Counted from the stretch's first letter, positions 9,196-18,036 are shown. The stretch is DNA of 64,000 nt from Vibrio pelagius (GCF_024347575.1 NZ_AP025503.1:1736001-1800000), one strand, 5' to 3'. Notes: generated from the sequence alone by a model not told the origin. Translations and numbers: made by a program.

Positions 9196-10161
9196 TTACT
9201 TAATAGCACCAATCTGGGTTAGCACTCGTTTAAAATCCGAGTTGGTATGAGCTAGATTTTTTTCAAAGTCATCGCCCCAAACGGTATTTCCAGAAAGACT
9301 GTTCGTTGTTAAATAAGTTTTCCACTCTTCAGTAGCGACTACTTTCTTTAACGTCTCCACCCACCAATTCTGAATATCGGAATGCACACCTTTTGGCATC
9401 ACAACCCCTCTAGGCAAGGCAAACGCAAAATCGTAACCTTGTTCTTTAAAAGTGGGTACATCGATATAAACCGTACTACGTTGCTCTTCTGAGTATGCTA
9501 GAGGGCGGAAGTTACCTGCTTTAATTTGTCCAGACACTTCAGATGGGTTAGCAACAATAGCATCAACACTATGTGATGTAAGAGAAGTAACCATCCCGCC
9601 ACCATCCTGAGATGGTACATAGTCAAATGTAAAACCTGCCTTTTCAGCGAACAAACTAGCGACAACACGCTCAGGTCCAGCTGCTCCAGTTCCGCCCATA
9701 ACTACACGATTTTTCTTAGCATATTCGACAAAGTCTTGTGCTGTTTCAAACTCTGAGTCAGCTCTTACAACCAAAAACATTGCATCCTGAGCCAATAGAC
9801 CGATCGGTGTAAAATCTTCGTACGTCCAACCTGTGTTTGAAATCAACGGCGTGCCTAAAAAGTTTCCGCTGGTTGATGTAAGGTGGTAAGGGTTCCCTTG
9901 TTGCTGCGCAACGTAATTAAAACCAACCGCACCACTACCGCCAGCTAAGTTATCAACACGAATATTTTTAGGGTAGAAATCATATTTCTTCAAAATTTCA
10001 ACAACCGTTCGTGACATAAGATCGTTACCACCGCCGGGACCAAAGGCGATGGTGTAATTCAGACGTTCTTTTGGATAATCCAGATCTTCAGCAAAGCTTG
10101 GTGCCGTTGCCAGAACGGATAGAGTCAATGGCAGAATCGTTAAGCGTTTAAGTAATGACAT
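9196..10161 (-). CDS. Tripartite tricarboxylate transporter substrate-binding protein (TctC/Bug family)
   Basis: A 321-residue periplasmic binding protein. It has a Sec signal peptide (MSLLKRLTILPLTLSVLATAPSFA, with cleavage likely after Ala24), then the Bug-family phosphate/carboxylate loop NYTIAFGPGGGNDLMSRT and the DNLAGGSGAVGFNYVAQ segment. AAGGAATATAAC precedes the ATG, giving a clear start. It is the third gene of the operon, after the racemase-family protein and the dehydrogenase. It delivers the substrate to the TctAB permease. The binding preference cannot be deduced from sequence. Confidence 0.9.
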   Translation of the reverse strand: MSLLKRLTILPLTLSVLATAPSFAEDLDYPKERLNYTIAFGPGGGNDLMSRTVVEILKKYDFYPKNIRVDNLAGGSGAVGFNYVAQQQGNPYHLTSTSGNFLGTPLISNTGWTYEDFTPIGLLAQDAMFLVVRADSEFETAQDFVEYAKKNRVVMGGTGAAGPERVVASLFAEKAGFTFDYVPSQDGGGMVTSLTSHSVDAIVANPSEVSGQIKAGNFRPLAYSEEQRSTVYIDVPTFKEQGYDFAFALPRGVVMPKGVHSDIQNWWVETLKKVVATEEWKTYLTTNSLSGNTVWGDDFEKNLAHTNSDFKRVLTQIGAIK

Positions 10162-10225
10162 GTTATATTCCTTATAATGTAGGGTAAGTCGCTATACTTC
10201 TTTGATGTCCTAAGTCCTTGTTTTT

Positions 10226-11299
10226 TTAGTTTGTCTTGATAATTTCAGCAACAATATTACTGAATGCTTGGCATCCCAGCGAACCACCAAGATCAGGTGT
10301 TCGATAAGATGGATTTTCTAGGGCTGCATCAACCGCAGAGATGATGGCTTGAGACGCAGATACAAAATCAGAGCGTTCATGTTTTTGTCCCATCCAGTCA
10401 ATGAGCATCGCAACCGATAGAATCATCGAAACCGGGTTGGCAATATCTTTCCCTGCAATATCAGGCGCTGAGCCATGTTGAGCCTGAGCACAACAAATTT
10501 CATCATTAGCCATTACTGAGCCTGCAAGCCCGAGGCTTCCGGATAACTCACTAGCAAGATCACTGATGATGTCACCATAGAAGTTGGTCGCAACCAGTAC
10601 ATCAAAGCGCTCCGGGCTACGGACTAAATGCGCGGTGGACGCATCAACCAGTAGATCGTCCAACTCGACTTCTGGGTACTCTTTGGCTACATCACGAACA
10701 GCTTCTAAAAACAGACCATCTGTCATGTGGAAACTGTTCGCTTTGTGAATAGCGGTCACTTTTTTACGGCGGGTCATCGCTAGATCAAACGCTTTACGTG
10801 CAATACGTTCACTACAATGGCGAGTAATTTTACGAATAGACAGAGCCATATCAGGTGAAGGTTTTACTTCGCCCCAACCTTCTGTCATGTTGCGATCTGG
10901 GTAGAAGCCTTCGGTCGCTTCTCGCATGATGACTAAGTCGATAGATTTCCCTTCACTCATGTTGGTAGGAAGAAACGAACGTGAACGAGCTGGACGAACG
11001 TTTGCATAGAGATCCAAACCGATTCTAAAACCAGCAGATACGTTGCGTCCCCCCTGTTCTGGTTTAGGATAATCTGCATGTGACTGTGTACCTAAAATAA
11101 TGCCGTCATACGATTTGGCTTTTTCTAGTACTTCTTGTCGCAACGTTGTTCCATATTTATTCAGGCTTTCAAAGCCAACATGTTCATAGTCTAACGTCAG
11201 ATCTAACCCAAACTTTTGGTCGACTGCGTTAAGCACATTGATAGATGCGTTGACGATTTCTGGGCCGATACCATCCCCTGGTAAAACGATAAATTTCAT
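10226..11299 (-). CDS. Isocitrate/isopropylmalate dehydrogenase family oxidoreductase
   Basis: A 357-residue NAD(P)-dependent beta-decarboxylating-type dehydrogenase. Motifs are FIVLPGDGIGPEIV at the N-terminus, VIMREATEGFYPDRN, the catalytic Lys in TAIHKANSF, and the metal-binding TNFYGDIISDLASELSGSLG. It is too divergent in the substrate loop to be called LeuB, Icd or tartrate/malate dehydrogenase (TtuC/DmlA) from sequence alone. Upstream of OtnK and OtnC it probably produces the 3-oxo acid the kinase needs, a job done by LtnD-type or PdxA2-type enzymes in described tetronate pathways. That use would be a variation on the known route and is inference. Confidence 0.8.
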   Translation of the reverse strand: MKFIVLPGDGIGPEIVNASINVLNAVDQKFGLDLTLDYEHVGFESLNKYGTTLRQEVLEKAKSYDGIILGTQSHADYPKPEQGGRNVSAGFRIGLDLYANVRPARSRSFLPTNMSEGKSIDLVIMREATEGFYPDRNMTEGWGEVKPSPDMALSIRKITRHCSERIARKAFDLAMTRRKKVTAIHKANSFHMTDGLFLEAVRDVAKEYPEVELDDLLVDASTAHLVRSPERFDVLVATNFYGDIISDLASELSGSLGLAGSVMANDEICCAQAQHGSAPDIAGKDIANPVSMILSVAMLIDWMGQKHERSDFVSASQAIISAVDAALENPSYRTPDLGGSLGCQAFSNIVAEIIKTN

Positions 11300-11345
11300 A
11301 GTGTTCCTCTATTCGATCGTGGGTTGTTATTAAAAAAATGGAGCA

Positions 11346-11999
11346 TTAGCCTTCCAGTAAAGATTTCAAATGAAGCACCGCACAGTGCGGGCTAGATAAG
11401 ACTGGCTTTCCTGTTGCTTTTTCCAATTCAGTTTTGGCATACGAAGATGAGAAGTGCGCCAGCATATAGGCAGGCTCATTCGGCAGTGCTTTAGCCGCTT
11501 CAACCACTAATTGGTTGTGCGTACCAACATCTCCATGACTTAGTGCTATGCGTGATTCTGGTACGCAGACACAGGTTAATTCAGCAGCAATACCTTGGGC
11601 TTGGGCCTCTAGGTAGTACTCTCTTTCCATACCTTCCATCGCTGGAGCAAAAGAGCCGATCATAGATATGGGAGATTTCAAGCTTAGGGCCTGCTTAAAC
11701 ATCGCTTCGTTTGGCTTCAGAACAGGAGTTGAGGTTTTCAATGCGACTTGTTCTATTGCGTCACCAAATGCAGAGCACGTGAACATGATTGCATCAGTAC
11801 CTGTTTGCTCGGCCATCTCGGTAAGAGCAGCGATCCGACGATATAACGCTGGTGTAATGTGTTCAGATTTAGCACGTTCAATACTTAACGACTGATCCCA
11901 CAAATGTACCAGCTGAGCTTCAGGCCACAGTTCTACGAAGGCTTTCTTTATCGGCTCAATTGCGATGTCTACAGCGTGAATTAGGGTAATTGTTTTCAT
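11346..11999 (-). CDS. Aspartate/glutamate racemase family protein
   Basis: A 217-residue protein of the Asp/Glu racemase, maleate isomerase and arylmalonate decarboxylase fold. Both lobes keep a cysteine in a matching context: MFTCSAFG at about residue 76 and SSPHCAVLH near the end. Two-cysteine active sites favour racemisation or isomerisation over decarboxylation. It is the first gene of the operon, starting just beside a possible GntR operator at 12007-12019. In this setting it may interconvert stereoisomers of the imported hydroxy acid so that one dehydrogenase can handle both. That is inference; the exact reaction is unknown. Confidence 0.78.
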   Translation of the reverse strand: MKTITLIHAVDIAIEPIKKAFVELWPEAQLVHLWDQSLSIERAKSEHITPALYRRIAALTEMAEQTGTDAIMFTCSAFGDAIEQVALKTSTPVLKPNEAMFKQALSLKSPISMIGSFAPAMEGMEREYYLEAQAQGIAAELTCVCVPESRIALSHGDVGTHNQLVVEAAKALPNEPAYMLAHFSSSYAKTELEKATGKPVLSSPHCAVLHLKSLLEG

Positions 12000-12006
12000 A
12001 TTTCAT

Positions 12007-12019
12007 AATTGTATTTTGT
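12007..12019. promoter_or_regulatory. Candidate GntR operator, racemase side
   Basis: AATTGTATTTTGT lies 8 bp upstream of the racemase-family start codon. Its exact reverse complement occurs once more in the same divergent spacer, at 12269-12281, beside the regulator. A matched pair of sites flanking both starts is a typical arrangement for a GntR-type repressor controlling itself and the divergent operon. The spacer between them (12020-12268) is AT-rich and holds no gene. Confidence 0.5.
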
Positions 12020-12268
12020 AATCACTAAAAACATTCTTATTTTAAACACTAAATTTGTCAACAAGATGTTAAAAACAAAAAACAAACCCTAAATGAACAG
12101 GATACATAGCCAGCAATCAATAATAATTCTTATTTATCAATAATTTAAATCAAAATTTCATGTGACAAACCAATGTGTTAAACCAAAAGAACTGTAAGAT
12201 TGTTTTTTGTAGTTGTTAAATACATCACAATTTCCCCCACAGTTCATATCAACCCATCATTGGCATTC

Positions 12269-12281
12269 ACAAAATACAATT
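12269..12281. promoter_or_regulatory. Candidate GntR operator, regulator side
   Basis: ACAAAATACAATT is the exact inverted copy of the 13-mer at 12007-12019. It lies 45 bp before the preferred regulator start (12326) and 12 bp before the alternative ATG (12293), as expected for autoregulation. No binding evidence is available. Confidence 0.5.
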
Positions 12282-12325
12282 TATGAAGGATAATGATTAG
12301 GACTTGTATAAAAAGAGTGATCTGG

Positions 12326-13246
12326 ATGACTACGTCAACAAAAGATAAAAAGAAGGATTCAGCACTTTTGTTAGCCAACAAAGTGCTTAGCGAAATAGCA
12401 AAAGAAGGCTTAGCTATTGGCACACATGTAAAAGAAGTCGAATTTTCAAATAGACTTAAAGTTTCAAGAACACCAATCAGGAATGCATTTTCGCATTTAG
12501 AAAAAGAGGGTTTTCTAGTAAAGAGGCCTAATCAAGGATATTTTCTCGCAGAATCTGCTGATGCCAAGTCATTGCCAGACTTAGAGATTTTTACCCCAGA
12601 GGCATCACCTCTCAGCCCACTTTGTTACCAGATAGGTCAGGATTATCTAAGTGGAAAGTTGACAAAAAGTTTTACTGAAAATGAATTGATGGCCCGTTAT
12701 GAACACAGTCGGAAGATCATTCAAGAAGCCCTAATTACCATGGAAAAAGAAGGCTGGATGAGCCGCAATCTTGGCTATGGCTGGGAGTTTAACGAGTTTA
12801 TCTCCTCGCCAAAAGCATATGCACAGAGCTACCGATTCCGTCAGTTAATCGAAACACAGGCATTAAGAGAGACTGATTTCTTTGTCAATGCCACTAAAAT
12901 ACAAATGTTACGTATGTCACAAATTGAAATCCTCAATAACAATAACAAACTGGTTTCCGCTGGCGACATGTTTAATGCAGGAGTCTTATTCCATGAAACT
13001 TTAGTCTCAATGTCTGGCAATATTTTTCTGCTTGATTCATTAAAACGAATAAACCGATTACGTCGTTTGATTGAATATAACGTCAATACAAAAAGAGCGA
13101 TCCCTAGGAAAGAATGCGAAGAGCACTTAACGCTATTGACGTTGGTTGAAAATGGTCAGATGGAGGAAGCTGCAGCATTCTTAGAAAAACATTTAGGTCG
13201 TACTGCGGCGGAGAAAGAAAGTATTGCAGCCGAGTTGTTTGGATGA
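12326..13246 (+). CDS. GntR family transcriptional regulator with duplicated DNA-binding region
   Basis: A 306-residue regulator. The first winged helix-turn-helix spans about residues 10-75 (VKEVEFSNRLKVSRTPIRNAF). A second, weaker winged-helix-like segment is at about 115-165 (FTENELMARYEHSRKIIQEAL), followed by an FCD-type all-helical ligand domain (YRFRQLIETQALRE onward). FCD-GntR proteins usually sense organic acids. It is divergent from the racemase-dehydrogenase-Tct-otnKC operon and is the obvious candidate to control it. Start choice is uncertain: ATG 12293 has AAGGA too close, while ATG 12326 has GAG at a reasonable distance and gives a normal N-terminus. Confidence 0.82.
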   Translation: MTTSTKDKKKDSALLLANKVLSEIAKEGLAIGTHVKEVEFSNRLKVSRTPIRNAFSHLEKEGFLVKRPNQGYFLAESADAKSLPDLEIFTPEASPLSPLCYQIGQDYLSGKLTKSFTENELMARYEHSRKIIQEALITMEKEGWMSRNLGYGWEFNEFISSPKAYAQSYRFRQLIETQALRETDFFVNATKIQMLRMSQIEILNNNNKLVSAGDMFNAGVLFHETLVSMSGNIFLLDSLKRINRLRRLIEYNVNTKRAIPRKECEEHLTLLTLVENGQMEEAAAFLEKHLGRTAAEKESIAAELFG

Positions 13247-13412
13247 ATCTATATTTGGACGTTGTTAGGCACATCTTGGCTACCTCCGATAACAACCGCT
13301 ACTTTTTAAACTTCTATGTTTACCTTTTGGTTGTCGCACCTAATTTCGGATAACTTTGGGTAGGGCAAACTCGTATTGAATAGATATAAACAATTTTCAG
13401 CACTGAATCACA

Positions 13413-13601
13413 ATGGGGCAAAGGCGAGTTACGACAGTCACTGAAACGGGAAACGTCTTTGGGCATTTCTGTTTTAGCGAAAAGGCTCATTTAGAAAAGG
13501 ATGAATTATTAAAAGTATGGAAAAGTCACTTACGTGAGTGTGCAGTATCATTGGATCAGGTCACTATAGGAACTTACTTATACCGTAAGCCAAGAACTTA
13601 G
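13413..13601 (+). CDS. Small hypothetical protein
   Basis: A 62-codon frame between the GntR gene and the TRAP operon. It contains no recognisable domain and has no clear ribosome binding site. Its stop codon lies inside the left arm of the long palindrome at 13596-13642. It could be a remnant or a chance frame, so it is listed with low confidence. Confidence 0.2.
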   Translation: MGQRRVTTVTETGNVFGHFCFSEKAHLEKDELLKVWKSHLRECAVSLDQVTIGTYLYRKPRT

Positions 13602-13642
13602 TAAGATTACAGGGTTAACCTAACCCTGTAATCTTACTAAGT
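13596..13642. terminator. Long perfect palindrome between convergent units
   Basis: A 22-bp perfect inverted repeat (13596-13617 and 13621-13642) with a 3-nt loop (ACC), beginning ACTTAGTAAG and mirrored at the far end. It lies 8 bp past the stop of the minus-strand TRAP permease and at the end of the plus-strand region. It would form a very stable hairpin in transcripts of both strands, so bidirectional termination is the simplest explanation, but neither side has a proper T-run and it is unusually long for a terminator. Confidence 0.6.
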
Positions 13643-13649
13643 GGAAATC

Positions 13650-14924
13650 CTACCCAAAAAGAAATTGTGGTAATGCCAGTGTAAGTGATGGAAATACATT
13701 CACTAGCACTAGTACAATGAGCAATGGGGGAACGAAGAACGCTGTATATTTAGCCACGTCAGTGACACTGGTGTTTGATACCCCACTTAGAACATACAAT
13801 ACCGTACCAAATGGCGGAGTGAGGGTGCCGATAATGAGGTTAAGAACGATGATAATGCCCAACTGAACAGGATCCATACCAAAACCTAGCACCATGATTG
13901 GGTAGATGATAGGGACTAACAAATTTATCGCTGCTACGGTTTCCAAGAACAAGCCAACTGTCAGAAGCAGAATGTTCAAAAACAGAAGTACCATCCAAAA
14001 TGAGTCCACACCTCCCAGAACAAATTCAGACATTGTTTGAGGGATCTGCTTTGTCGTTAATATCCAGGCAAACAGCGTGGCAGAAGCAATAATCAACAAA
14101 ACTTGACCGGATGTTTTTGTTGAAACGACAATACATTCAACAAATGATTTGAATGAAAACTCTCCGTAGAAAATAGTTAAGCACAGCGCATAAATACAAG
14201 CGATTGCTGCCGATTCCGTTGGACTGAACGCGCCGGTAAATATCCCTCCAAGAATAATAAAAGGGGTCATTAATGAAGGAAACGCTCTTTTTAAGGCTTC
14301 CCAAATCTCACTTCTACTTGCCCTTCTTTCACTCGGACACTTCAAGCTGTCTGAAAAGACATAAATCATAATCATCAATGACAAAGCCATCATAAGCCCT
14401 GGAACGACACCCGCGGCAAACAATTTCTCAATTGATTGCGACGCAACTATCGCGTAGATGATTATCGACATGCTAGGTGGAATTATCGGACCTATGATAG
14501 ATGATGCAGCAGTTACTCCAATACTAACTTTTTCACCATATCCACTAGAACGCATCGCCTTGATTGTGGTCGCTCCAAGTCCACCCGCATCAGCAACAGC
14601 GGCCCCTGACATGCCAGAAAAAATTACGCTAGAAAAGACATTCACATGTGCAAGACCGCCCTTAATGTGACGAACACAAACAGAGGCAAACTCAAATATT
14701 CGAACAGTTATGCCCCCTGTGTTCATTAAATTCCCAGCTAGGATAAAAAATGGTATTGCGATAAATGTAAACGAATTAACCCCTGAAACCATTCGCTGAA
14801 GTGCGGTAGTTTCCGATAACATTGGATCGATAAGCACGATAGCCAAACTTGCGAAGGTAACACTGAACGCAACCGGCACACCCAATACAACCAAGATCAA
14901 TAAGGTAATGAACCCAATCAACAT
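13650..14924 (-). CDS. TRAP transporter large permease (DctM type)
   Basis: A 424-residue membrane protein with about 12 hydrophobic segments. TRAP DctM signatures are FASLAIVLIDPML, FTFIAIPFFILAGNLMNTGGIT, FSGMSGAAVADAGGLG, IGPIIPPSMSIIIYA and LNLIIGTLTPPFGTVLYV. DctM forms the ion-driven channel of the tripartite TRAP system. Its start overlaps the end of the small subunit by 7 bp. It is the last gene of the DctP-DctQ-DctM operon, which is divergent from the HpsN-like dehydrogenase, so both probably handle the same substrate. Confidence 0.92.
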   Translation of the reverse strand: MLIGFITLLILVVLGVPVAFSVTFASLAIVLIDPMLSETTALQRMVSGVNSFTFIAIPFFILAGNLMNTGGITVRIFEFASVCVRHIKGGLAHVNVFSSVIFSGMSGAAVADAGGLGATTIKAMRSSGYGEKVSIGVTAASSIIGPIIPPSMSIIIYAIVASQSIEKLFAAGVVPGLMMALSLMIMIYVFSDSLKCPSERRASRSEIWEALKRAFPSLMTPFIILGGIFTGAFSPTESAAIACIYALCLTIFYGEFSFKSFVECIVVSTKTSGQVLLIIASATLFAWILTTKQIPQTMSEFVLGGVDSFWMVLLFLNILLLTVGLFLETVAAINLLVPIIYPIMVLGFGMDPVQLGIIIVLNLIIGTLTPPFGTVLYVLSGVSNTSVTDVAKYTAFFVPPLLIVLVLVNVFPSLTLALPQFLFG

Positions 14925-15385
14925 GCGTCTTTTTCCTTATATAAGTTTATCAATGAACTAACAACAATGAGGGCTCCGGTAATCGGCATCACCGCATATA
15001 GGTATGATTGACTTACCTCCAATGATGGGCTTGAGAAAAATCTCATTTTATAAGCAAATTCATACCCATAGTACGTAAGGAACACTCCCACGCTTATCGT
15101 CGAGAGGTAACGAATACCATTTAGTACTAGATAGACTCGGCGATTACCACTCCTTACAACCTTTTTCCACACATTATCAATGGCAATGTGCTGCCCACGA
15201 AGGAAAAGAGAAACTCCTGTCATGAAGGTCACCCACACTAGCAGATAACGACAAAGCTCAATTGCCCACTCCAGAGAAACTTGAAAAACCTCCCTCGCTA
15301 CAATATTCACCGACATAACCATAAACAGTATCAGGAATAAGGAAGCACAAAAGTACTCGTCAAATCTATTTAGTAAATGCATCAT
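14918..15385 (-). CDS. TRAP transporter small permease (DctQ type)
   Basis: A 155-residue protein with four membrane segments and the DctQ features ASLFLILFMVMSVNIVAREVF, EWAIELCRYLLVWVTFMTG and FLRGQHIAID. It pairs with the DctM subunit encoded immediately downstream (7-bp overlap) and begins 17 bp after the DctP gene. MM at the N-terminus leaves the start ambiguous by one codon. Confidence 0.88.
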   Translation of the reverse strand: MMHLLNRFDEYFCASLFLILFMVMSVNIVAREVFQVSLEWAIELCRYLLVWVTFMTGVSLFLRGQHIAIDNVWKKVVRSGNRRVYLVLNGIRYLSTISVGVFLTYYGYEFAYKMRFFSSPSLEVSQSYLYAVMPITGALIVVSSLINLYKEKDAC

Positions 15386-15402
15386 TTACCCTCACTGGCC
15401 AA

Positions 15403-16380
15403 TTAAAGTTGCTGGATAATGGTGTACAAGTCGCCGTACTTCTTCCAATAACCTGCATAATCATCAGACATTGACTTTGTCTTAACTTGGAATGCTTCAC
15501 GATCTGTCTCAGTAATATTCACACCTTGGCTTTTCATGAACGTTAAAGCCTCATTGTCAGCATCAACCACTTTGCGAGCAGTTTCTTGCGCGGAGCGTTC
15601 AAACTCATTTAACACAACCTGACGGTCATCACCACTCAACATAGAAAGAGATGAATCGTTAACTGCAAAGTGAACCGCAGTAATAACATGACCTGTGAGA
15701 CTCAGTTCATTCCCAACTTCATAGAATTTCATTGTCTGTATCGAACCAAGCGGGTTTTCTAAACCATCAACCATATTTTGGCGCATAGCAAGGTACGCCT
15801 CCGTGTAGGGTACTGGTGTCGGCTTGCTTCCCATCGCTTTGGCGTAAGCAACAGTTATAGATTGCTCTGGTACTCGTAATTTAAACGATCCCATATCTTC
15901 AGGAGATTGAACCGGTTTACTACCAATTACATGACGTACACCCCATGAACTAGATCCCAACAAGTGAACATTAAACTGCTCTTTGAAATCATCAAACATC
16001 TGTTTTGCAACGTCACTCGCGAAGAAGCGCATTAGGTGGTCAGTATCTTTGAAGATGTATGGCATCTCGGTAATCACCATCGGCTTAAATACATTTCCCA
16101 ACTGACCCGAACTTATTTCGGCGATGTCGACCCCCCCAGTAATTACCTGCTCTAACAACTCTTGCTCTGATCCTAAAGTGCCATTCGAGAAAATCTCAAT
16201 CTTCACCCGCCCCTGAGTTTCACTATTCACTCTTTCAGCTATCTCTACCGCACTGTCATGCCAAGGATGCGATGAGTCATAGATATGACCTAGCTTAAGA
16301 ACTGTCTGTGCAGCGCTCGTGAATGGAAACGCCAGTATGAGGGTTAAACCCATTGTTTTTATTTTTTTAAGGTGACGCAT
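15403..16380 (-). CDS. TRAP transporter substrate-binding protein (DctP type)
   Basis: A 325-residue periplasmic receptor. It has a signal peptide (MRHLKKIKTMGLTLILAFPFTSAAQ) and a DctP-family body: LKLGHIYDSSHPWHDSAVEIAERV, GGVDIAEISSGQLG, and the carboxylate-binding segment FKLRVPEQSITVAYAKAMGSKPTPVPYTEAYLAMRQNMVDGLENP, which includes the conserved Arg of the RVPE segment. TRAP receptors typically bind organic or sulfonic acids. The divergent HpsN-like gene suggests a sulfonated diol or sulfonate; TRAP systems (HpsKLM) serve dihydroxypropanesulfonate uptake in Ruegeria. The ligand here is inferred only from context. Confidence 0.9.
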   Translation of the reverse strand: MRHLKKIKTMGLTLILAFPFTSAAQTVLKLGHIYDSSHPWHDSAVEIAERVNSETQGRVKIEIFSNGTLGSEQELLEQVITGGVDIAEISSGQLGNVFKPMVITEMPYIFKDTDHLMRFFASDVAKQMFDDFKEQFNVHLLGSSSWGVRHVIGSKPVQSPEDMGSFKLRVPEQSITVAYAKAMGSKPTPVPYTEAYLAMRQNMVDGLENPLGSIQTMKFYEVGNELSLTGHVITAVHFAVNDSSLSMLSGDDRQVVLNEFERSAQETARKVVDADNEALTFMKSQGVNITETDREAFQVKTKSMSDDYAGYWKKYGDLYTIIQQL

Positions 16381-16470
16381 ATCTTCTTCTCCTTGTTAAA
16401 ATTTTCTTTCAAGTCCTAACTTCACATCAGAGCTTCTCGCTGATGGCCGCAAAAGCCAAACTCTCATTCA

Positions 16471-16486
16471 CTGAATACATATTCAG
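16471..16486. promoter_or_regulatory. Candidate LacI-type operator O1
   Basis: CTGAATA-CA-TATTCAG is a perfect 7+2+7 palindrome in the divergent spacer, 91 bp upstream of the DctP start. A near copy lies at 16636-16651. LacI-family regulators bind such even-spaced palindromes, and a LacI-family gene follows hpsN. The remaining spacer (16381-16714) contains no gene. Confidence 0.55.
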
Positions 16487-16635
16487 CGGAACCGATAACT
16501 TAGTAAATAACTTAAATCACAACTGTGATCACCTTCAAATTACAATTAATCAACATTCCTGCAACGATTTTAACTCGATCAGATCACACTTTTGCGAATG
16601 AAAGGTATAATTTTCACTCAACAACTGGTTAATTA

Positions 16636-16651
16636 CTGAATACGTATACAG
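16636..16651. promoter_or_regulatory. Candidate LacI-type operator O2
   Basis: CTGAATA-CG-TATACAG matches the palindrome at 16471-16486 at 14 of 16 positions and lies 63 bp before the preferred hpsN start. Two operators about 165 bp apart, centre to centre, could let one repressor control both divergent units, possibly by looping. Confidence 0.55.
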
Positions 16652-16714
16652 CACGGTGATTTTCATCATTGTGCTTGGTTTAGATATTCAAAAAAGATGA
16701 ACAGGCAGGACAAT

Positions 16715-18007
16715 ATGATCAATTATGTAAAGAATGGCATTGACGTTGAAGTAGCGAAAAATAACGATGAGAGTGTAAGAACTACGGTTGAAAACATTCT
16801 TTCACGAATAGAGAGTGAAGGAGACGCAGTTGTCAAAGAGCTGTCTGAGAAATTCGATAACTGGAGCCCAGAGCAGTTCAGACTGACTGATGAGCAAATT
16901 CAAGCATGTGTAGATGACCTAACCGAGCAAGAAAAAGAAGACATAGAATTTGCACAAGCTCAGGTTCGTCGCTTTGCAGAAATTCAAAAAGACTCCCTAA
17001 AAGATGTCGAAGAAGAAACATTGCCGGGAGTGTTTCTTGGACATAAACACATCCCCGTTAACAGTGCTGGATGCTACATTCCTGGCGGGAAGTATCCACT
17101 AGTCGCGTCTGCGCACATGAGTGTACTTACTGCTAAGGTCGCAGGAGTTAAACGTGTGATTGCGTGCGCCCCCCCTTTCAATGGAAAGCCGAACACTTAC
17201 GTAGTAGCAGCAATGGCAATGGCAGGAGCTGATGAAATATATTGTATGGGCGGGGTTCAAGCCGTGGGTGCGATGGCCATTGGTACAGAAACCATTGATC
17301 CCGTCGACATCATTGTCGGTCCTGGCAACGCCTTTGTAGCGGAGGCCAAACGACAACTCTTTGGTCGCGTAGGTATCGACCTATTTGCTGGCCCAACAGA
17401 GACCGTGGTCATAGCCGATGAAATTGGTTGCGACCCTGAACTTGCAGCTGCGGACTTACTCGGTCAAGCGGAACACGGTTACAACTCTCCGTCTGTATTG
17501 TTAACCAACTCTCAGAAATTTGCAGAGGAAACCATTAAAGAGATTGAGAGGCAACTCAAGATTTTACCGACAGCCGAAGTCGCATCGAAGGCATGGGCGG
17601 ATTATGGTCAAGTTATTGTCTGCGATACCTATGATGAAATGGTACAGGTCGCCGATGAACTTGCTTTTGAACACGTACAAGTAATGACGAAAGATCCGAA
17701 GTATTTCCTAGACAATATGACCAACTTTGGCGCTCTATTCCTAGGCAAAGAGACGAACGTATCTTATGGCGACAAAGTTATTGGTACTAACCACACACTT
17801 CCGACGAATAAAGCAGCTCGTTACACTGGTGGTCTTTGGGTCGGTAAATTCATTAAAACGTGTACATATCAACGTGTGAGCGAAGCAGCCTCATTGAGAA
17901 TTGGAGAATACTGTTCGCGTCTTTGTGCGCTTGAAGGGTTTGCGGGACACAAAGAACAAGCAGATATTCGCGTTCGCCGATATAAGGTAACCGAAGAGCA
18001 AGCGTAG
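16715..18007 (+). CDS. hpsN: Sulfopropanediol 3-dehydrogenase-like (HisD superfamily, HpsN type)
   Basis: A 430-residue NAD-dependent dehydrogenase of the histidinol dehydrogenase superfamily. Conserved catalytic features are present: the E-H pair in FEHVQVM, Gln/His zinc ligands in [24 protein letters not shown], and the late His in EGFAGHKEQ. The C-terminal [12 protein letters not shown]...[14 protein letters not shown] pattern is typical of HpsN and unlike biosynthetic HisD. HpsN oxidises (R)-2,3-dihydroxypropane-1-sulfonate to sulfolactate. Start 16715 has GGCAGGA at a 4-nt spacing, better than ATG 16697. No sulfolactate lyase (SuyAB), HpsO or HpsP gene is in the window, so another hydroxymethyl substrate remains possible. 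Confidence 0.75.
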   Translation: MINYVKNGIDVEVAKNNDESVRTTVENILSRIESEGDAVVKELSEKFDNWSPEQFRLTDEQIQACVDDLTEQEKEDIEFAQAQVRRFAEIQKDSLKDVEEETLPGVFLGHKHIPVNSAGCYIPGGKYPLVASAHMSVLTAKVAGVKRVIACAPPFNGKPNTYVVAAMAMAGADEIYCMGGVQAVGAMAIGTETIDPVDIIVGPGNAFVAEAKRQLFGRVGIDLFAGPTETVVIADEIGCDPELAAADLLGQAEHGYNSPSVLLTNSQKFAEETIKEIERQLKILPTAEVASKAWADYGQVIVCDTYDEMVQVADELAFEHVQVMTKDPKYFLDNMTNFGALFLGKETNVSYGDKVIGTNHTLPTNKAARYTGGLWVGKFIKTCTYQRVSEAASLRIGEYCSRLCALEGFAGHKEQADIRVRRYKVTEEQA

Positions 18008-18036
18008 ACGATACATTCAAAACTCGTCTTTACATG

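Noticed and set aside
16715..18007. Histidinol dehydrogenase of histidine biosynthesis (HisD)
   Set aside because: No his genes nearby, the C-terminal [17 protein letters not shown] region is of HpsN type, and the neighbours are a TRAP transporter and a LacI regulator.
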